Assembly (NCBI RefSeq): GCF_900187375.1
Contig: NZ_FYEW01000001.1
Span: forward strand, 2,170,001 to 2,234,000
Origin: Hymenobacter gelipurpurascens
Lineage (GTDB): Bacteria > Bacteroidota > Bacteroidia > Cytophagales > Hymenobacteraceae
DNA: 64,000 bases
Direction: 5' to 3'
The first letter of the stretch is position 1, and each line of letters begins with the position of its first letter. The translations under genes were made by a program, and so were the position numbers. Below are positions 60,415 to 64,000 of the stretch, piece by piece. The notes below the pieces were generated by a model. It was given only the letters and a program-made list of their open reading frames with translations, had not been told where the DNA came from and ran no database searches.

Positions 60415-60957
60415 ATGCGGGCTGAATACTCGGAGGAATTGCTAAGCCGGGTAGAAACCTGGCTTAGCTACTCTTTCTCCAAGCGGCGCACCCGCGACAA
60501 TGTAGCCGATCTGCACCAGCTCTACTCCCTCATCACGGGAGGCAGTGCCCAGGGCTGCACCAACTGCAATTTTTCTGGCTATGTGGGCATCCTTGAAGCC
60601 TACCAACGCCAATCCTTCCGCCTTTTAGACCCAGAAACAGTGTCAAACTCTTCTTATACCCTCGCCCCTGGCTATGAAGAACAGCAATTCGTGCATGACG
60701 CGTTTGATGGTGTGGTAACCTCCGAAAACCTGACCGATAAAGCGGCTGAATTCTTCATTGAGAAGGGCTTCAAGCATGCCTTCGTGAAGAAAATAGCACC
60801 GAAAGCGGAGTCAGAACATTCGAAGCCAAAAACCAAAGCGGATTATCAGGCCCGCTACAAAGAACTACTGGGTGAAGACGCTGATGACAAGCTCACCATT
60901 GCCCAGCTAACCGAAGCTATCGACGCCAAACAGGCTGAACTCGATAAGCAGGACTAG
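60415..60957 (+). CDS. Phage-like protein of unknown function
   Basis: 180-aa protein that I do not recognise. The N-terminal part is helical and has a Cys pair (GGSAQGCTNCNFSGYVGILE). The C-terminal 40 residues (TKADYQARYKELLGEDADDK, LTIAQLTEAIDAKQ) look like a HeH/Rho-N type helical element found at the ends of some phage head proteins. Begins 2 bases after the protease stop and ends before a terminator, so these two form a unit. Confidence 0.6.
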   Translation: MRAEYSEELLSRVETWLSYSFSKRRTRDNVADLHQLYSLITGGSAQGCTNCNFSGYVGILEAYQRQSFRLLDPETVSNSSYTLAPGYEEQQFVHDAFDGVVTSENLTDKAAEFFIEKGFKHAFVKKIAPKAESEHSKPKTKADYQARYKELLGEDADDKLTIAQLTEAIDAKQAELDKQD

Positions 60958-60980
60958 AATAGTCCGACTCTCTGCCAAAA

Positions 60981-61015
60981 AGGGCTGCTGCTACCTGTAG
61001 TAGCGGCCCTTTTTC
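60981..61015 (+). terminator. Terminator inside the phage block
   Basis: AGGGCTGCTGCTAC (60981-60994) with GTAGTAGCGGCCCT (60997-61010), including G-U pairs, then TTTTTC. Confidence 0.8.
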
Positions 61016-61046
61016 TTTTCTCTCCACTGCTTCTGACAACTTCCTG

Positions 61047-62471
61047 ATGGCTAAGCGCCGCCGCTCTTCTACCGTTTCCCTGCTGAGAGTTGGTGCACCC
61101 TCGTCGGTGCTCAATGCCCCACCTGCCCCAGTAGGTGCCGGTGGCGAAAAGCTTAAGCTCATCACCTGGGGAGCTAATGACAACCTGCCTCAGGAGTGTT
61201 TGCGCATCGTGTACGACTCGGGCACGGCAGAGGCCTGTGCTACTCGGATAGCCCAGTTCATTGGCGGCAAAGGGTTTGCCTCGAAGGCCACCGCTACCAT
61301 GCGGGCCAACGATGAGCAGACGCTGAATGATATTTTAGCTGAAGCCAAGCACTACACGGGCATGGGCTTCGGCGCTGCTATCGTGTGCCGCTTCACCTAT
61401 GGGGGGCAGCGGGGCGATGTGTTTGTCGAGCCGGCGGATTGTACCCGTCCGGAGAAAGGTGGCCTAGGCCGCTACGTAGTAAACTATGGCTTAGCAGAGG
61501 GCAAACGTGCCGCTGCTGATAACCGGGTGTATTTGCCTTATAACCCGCTGGCTAGCGAGGAAGAGATTGCGGAAGAGGTGCTAGCCGCTGTTCAGTCAGA
61601 GGCGGGTTATTGGGGCCACCTGGTATGGAGCTTTGAGGCGCGGCCTGGCCGTACCCAGTGCCCGGTGCCCAGCTATTACGCGGGCAAAGAAGATCTGGAA
61701 ACGGATGCCGCGCTGGCCCGCTTCGATAAGAAGCAGGCAGCCAACGGCTTCTTTCCGGATGCAGTGATGACCGTAGTAGGGTCCAAGTTTGCGGCCTATG
61801 CCGATCCGGAATTTGTGCCAGAAGCCGGCCAAATGGCAGACGATGCCCCCGATATCGAATCGCCGGACCTGGCAGCTGTGAAGGCGCAGGTAAAGCAGCT
61901 CAAAGGCTCCGAGTCTGATTCCTCGGTGATGCTGATGGCCGTGGATACGAAGGATGAAATTCCGGATATCAACTTCATCGATAAGGGCCCCAACTCTAAA
62001 GGCCTGACCGACATGCGTAATCGCATTACAGGGGCCGTGTGTCGCCACATGGGCGTGCCACCGGTGCTAATCGGGGTAGCGGAGCCCGGCATGCTGGGCA
62101 GCAATCAGCAGATTGTCAACAGCATCAAGCTCTTCAACCTAACGGTAGAGCCGAAGCGGGCTGAAATCATTGCGCCGCTGGCCAAGCTGTTTCCGGAGCT
62201 GACTGATTGGACAGTAAAGCCCCTAAGCCCGGTAGACTATCTGGATCCGATCATTGCCGAGAAGCTGACGGATGATGAGATACGGGCGTTCGGAGGCTAC
62301 CCAGAACTAGAAAAACCCCAGTCTACCGAAGCCGAGCGCACGCTGCAGGCCTTGGCTGGTCTCGATGCTTTGGTGGCCAACAAAGTGCTGGAAGATCTAA
62401 CCGAAGATGAGCGCCGTGCCCTGGTAGGCCTAGGCCCGAAAACCACCCCCAAACCCGTGCCTGCCTCATGA
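61047..62471 (+). CDS. Phage portal protein
   Basis: 474-aa protein with the portal layout of Bacteroidota phages: an N-terminal basic segment, TWGANDNLPQECLRIVYDSG, TAEACATRIAQFIGGKGF, a central region ending in the DUF-type MTVVGSKFAAYADPEF, and the late block SKGLTDMRNRITGAVCRHMG, VPPVLIGVAEPGMLGSNQQI, VNSIKLFNLTVEPKRAEII. Portals form the dodecameric ring through which DNA enters the head. Its TGA overlaps the next ATG by 4 bases. No terminase gene precedes it, which is unusual. Confidence 0.82.
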   Translation: MAKRRRSSTVSLLRVGAPSSVLNAPPAPVGAGGEKLKLITWGANDNLPQECLRIVYDSGTAEACATRIAQFIGGKGFASKATATMRANDEQTLNDILAEAKHYTGMGFGAAIVCRFTYGGQRGDVFVEPADCTRPEKGGLGRYVVNYGLAEGKRAAADNRVYLPYNPLASEEEIAEEVLAAVQSEAGYWGHLVWSFEARPGRTQCPVPSYYAGKEDLETDAALARFDKKQAANGFFPDAVMTVVGSKFAAYADPEFVPEAGQMADDAPDIESPDLAAVKAQVKQLKGSESDSSVMLMAVDTKDEIPDINFIDKGPNSKGLTDMRNRITGAVCRHMGVPPVLIGVAEPGMLGSNQQIVNSIKLFNLTVEPKRAEIIAPLAKLFPELTDWTVKPLSPVDYLDPIIAEKLTDDEIRAFGGYPELEKPQSTEAERTLQALAGLDALVANKVLEDLTEDERRALVGLGPKTTPKPVPAS

Positions 62472-63028
62472 GCATACTCCTGATCACCGTAGCCGACTTC
62501 CCCGAGTTCTGGCCCCTGTCCATCAACACGGCCCCTGAGCTGGTAGAGCCCTACATCCGCAAGGCCCAGACCTTCGACGTGCGCCCGCTTTTTACTGCGG
62601 CTGAATGGCAAGGATTTGAAAGCAACCTCGGTAATGGTACCACAGAGTTCCCAGGTGTCGAGTTTGACCCTGAAGAGTTTCTGGCTACGCCCCCGCCTTC
62701 GGCCTGGGACAATCCTACGCTGGCTGCGCTTTGGGTCGGATTTGCCAAACCGGTGCTAGTTACCGAGTCCTTCCGCCGCCTCATGCTCTGGCACGGTACG
62801 CATGTGACGCCCAACGGGCTGGAAACCATGCAGGACATCAATAACCAGCCAGTTACCAGTGCCCGCCGGGCTGAGCTCAAAGCCGATGTAGAAGCCGAGC
62901 GCAACCTCTACGCGGGCCGGTTGCAGGCGGCGTTGCGCGCTTACCGGGGCACCGTGCCTACCACCACTTGCGGGGCCAGCACCCGCCGCCGCCCCGGTCG
63001 GGGTGGTGTGACCTTCCACGCTATTTAA
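62468..63028 (+). CDS. Head-tail connector-like phage protein
   Basis: 186-aa protein starting within the portal stop (ATGA). The layout fits the gp6-like/DUF6712-type adaptor proteins coded just after the portal in Bacteroidota phages: EPYIRKAQTFDVRPLFTAAE, LAALWVGFAKPVLVTESFRR, LMLWHGTHVTPNGLETMQDI, and a helical RRAELKADVEAERNLYAGRL. The tail is basic (ASTRRRPGRGG). Adaptor role is inferred from position and fold pattern. Confidence 0.65.
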   Translation: MSILLITVADFPEFWPLSINTAPELVEPYIRKAQTFDVRPLFTAAEWQGFESNLGNGTTEFPGVEFDPEEFLATPPPSAWDNPTLAALWVGFAKPVLVTESFRRLMLWHGTHVTPNGLETMQDINNQPVTSARRAELKADVEAERNLYAGRLQAALRAYRGTVPTTTCGASTRRRPGRGGVTFHAI

Positions 63029-63043
63029 TCACAGGCCAGCTGC

Positions 63044-64000
63044 ATGACGCGCGCGCAATTCAAACAAGCCTTACGGCAGGTATTCAAAGTCACCCAGGGC
63101 GGGCCCGCCAATGTTACCCGTAGCTCACCAGTCATCAACCTGTTTGATGGCATGGCCGATAGCTTCGCCCTCAAAAGCGAGATACCCCAGGCCGCCGGCT
63201 TTACCACTATCACGGATGGCCAGTTCGGCACCCATCCCGAGTTTACCTCCCAGGCAGATTTGAACGCCTACCTGCTCCAGCAAGTGGCCAACGGTGTTGC
63301 CGTTACTATTCCCGCTACGCCAACGGGCGCGCAGGTAGATGACGTGGGCAATATCTTCTCTCACCTGGCCGTGCCGGGCTATGCCTCAGCTGCGGACTAT
63401 GAGTTGGAGAAAGCCGATGTAGCCGCGGGCTTCTCAACTCCGGAGAATATCTACGCTCAGGGGGGGCGCATCTACTATCCCGGCATCACGGGGCCGCATA
63501 GTGTAGGCTCCGTGCATGCACGGGTGAAGGCCAGTGGTGGCCGGCCAGCCGGGCAGTTCGTGAGCAACGCTACGGCCTTCACTGGGCCGGTGGTAGTGCC
63601 AGGTCCTACGCTTACCCAGGCGCAGCCTGCCAGTGGCCTGGTCGGTGCTCAGGTAATCCTAACAGGTACCAACCTAACCGGGGCCATCGTCGCCTTCAAT
63701 GGCACGGCCGCAGCACCCGCAAGCATCACGGCTACGCAGATTGTAGTACCCGTGCCCGCCGGGGCAACCTCAGGCAACATCACCGGTACTACCAACGCGG
63801 GCACGGCTACGCTGTACTTCACGGTCACCGCCCCCGCGGCCAACGTGCTGCCCGTGGCCAATGCCGGGAGTGCTACCTCTATCACGTTGCCTACCAACTC
63901 CCTTGTGCTTAATGGAGTAGGCACGGATGCCGATGGCACCATCACCGGCTATCTATGGGAACAGACCATCGGGCCCAATCAGGCTACGGGTTTGCCTTCT
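63044..64000 (+). CDS. Phage structural protein with Ig-like (IPT and PKD-like) domains, 3' end outside window
   Basis: Frame from ATG 63044, open to the window edge (319 codons). The first 60 residues are a unique head (MTRAQFKQALRQVFKVTQGG), then a region with TPTGAQVDDVGNIFSHLAVP and Tyr/Gly-rich sequence. From about residue 190 an IPT/TIG-like domain appears (TQAQPASGLVGAQVILTGTN, NITGTTNAGTATLYFTV). From about 280 a PKD/K319-like domain starts (LPVANAGSATSITLPTNSLV, DADGTITGYLWEQTIGP). Ig-like domains on phage head, tail or fibre proteins bind surfaces. Full length and C-terminus unknown. Confidence 0.72.
   Translation, partial: MTRAQFKQALRQVFKVTQGGPANVTRSSPVINLFDGMADSFALKSEIPQAAGFTTITDGQFGTHPEFTSQADLNAYLLQQVANGVAVTIPATPTGAQVDDVGNIFSHLAVPGYASAADYELEKADVAAGFSTPENIYAQGGRIYYPGITGPHSVGSVHARVKASGGRPAGQFVSNATAFTGPVVVPGPTLTQAQPASGLVGAQVILTGTNLTGAIVAFNGTAAAPASITATQIVVPVPAGATSGNITGTTNAGTATLYFTVTAPAANVLPVANAGSATSITLPTNSLVLNGVGTDADGTITGYLWEQTIGPNQATGLPS

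Larger units (their letters stand above)
1845..62436. repeat. Dispersed palindromic word GGCCTAGGCC
   Basis: By-eye count of the perfect decamer GGCCTAGGCC gives 12 sites, at 1845, 9995, 20450, 23844, 26157, 27647, 28010, 38884, 43899, 48513, 61461 and 62427. Half-site words GGCCTA/TAGGCC occur far more often, in genes, intergenic gaps, terminator stems and repeat centres. A random GC-rich 64-kb sequence would be expected to hold well under one copy of the decamer. Both chromosomal and phage-like parts carry it. Confidence 0.85.
59585..64000 (+). mobile_element. Phage-like structural gene block (prophage or remnant), continuing past window
   Basis: Contains a putative RHH regulator, a ClpP-like protease, portal protein, connector-like protein and Ig-like structural protein with tight, partly overlapping coding. 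No terminase, capsid or integrase gene is seen between the efflux operon and the portal. The left limit is uncertain, somewhere between 58609 and 59749. Confidence 0.72.

Overview
The window looks like chromosomal DNA of a GC-rich Bacteroidota bacterium, most probably a Hymenobacter relative. This is an inference from gene content: a type IX secretion C-terminal sorting domain, stand-alone TonB C-terminal proteins, Bacteroidota-type DUF2911, YcxB-like, DUF547 and DUF2461 proteins, M61 and M13 peptidases, SSS symporters, start codons mostly without Shine-Dalgarno boxes, and a very abundant GGCCTA/TAGGCC word. I recognise no rRNA, tRNA, CRISPR array or transposase gene.

Layout. 1-9987: housekeeping and envelope genes (M61 peptidase, two TonB-domain proteins, an MBL-fold hydrolase, an SSS symporter, an ABC exporter, an ExbD-like protein, YcxB-like and DUF2911 proteins). 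10161-16430, minus strand: a PAP2 phosphatase / 62-aa membrane protein / SSS symporter operon, a large PIG-L deacetylase with a compositionally odd middle, and a beta-carbonic anhydrase. 16718-38884: mixed single genes (subtilase, T9SS cargo protein, cation:proton antiporter, MOSC, deoxynucleoside kinase, acetyltransferase, CDGSH protein, acyl-CoA-binding protein, amidohydrolase, CinA-like amidase, kinase-like unknown, zinc phospholipase/nuclease-like protein, cyclophilin lipoprotein, M13 peptidase) ending with exonuclease VII xseA-xseB. Between them lie at least seven long inverted-repeat elements of REP/MITE type.

39078-42802 is the most unusual chromosomal block: two consecutive cassettes, each a small soluble protein with a Cys tail followed by an AT-rich multi-pass membrane protein, then a histidine kinase and a receiver-only response regulator overlapping by 4 bases. 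I know no described function for these cassettes.

44139-58609 holds two complete tripartite RND efflux systems. The first is ordered adaptor-pump-TolC (AcrB-like). The second is ordered His-rich protein-CusA/CzcA pump-TolC-adaptor and is probably for heavy metals. A small basic secreted protein and a phospholipase C-like protein lie between them.

From about 59585 to the right edge is phage-like DNA: a 54-aa ribbon-helix-helix-like protein on the minus strand, a four-box array at 11-bp spacing resembling an operator, then a ClpP-like protease, an unknown, a portal protein, a connector-like protein and the start of a long Ig-like structural protein. No terminase, integrase or capsid gene is visible in the window.
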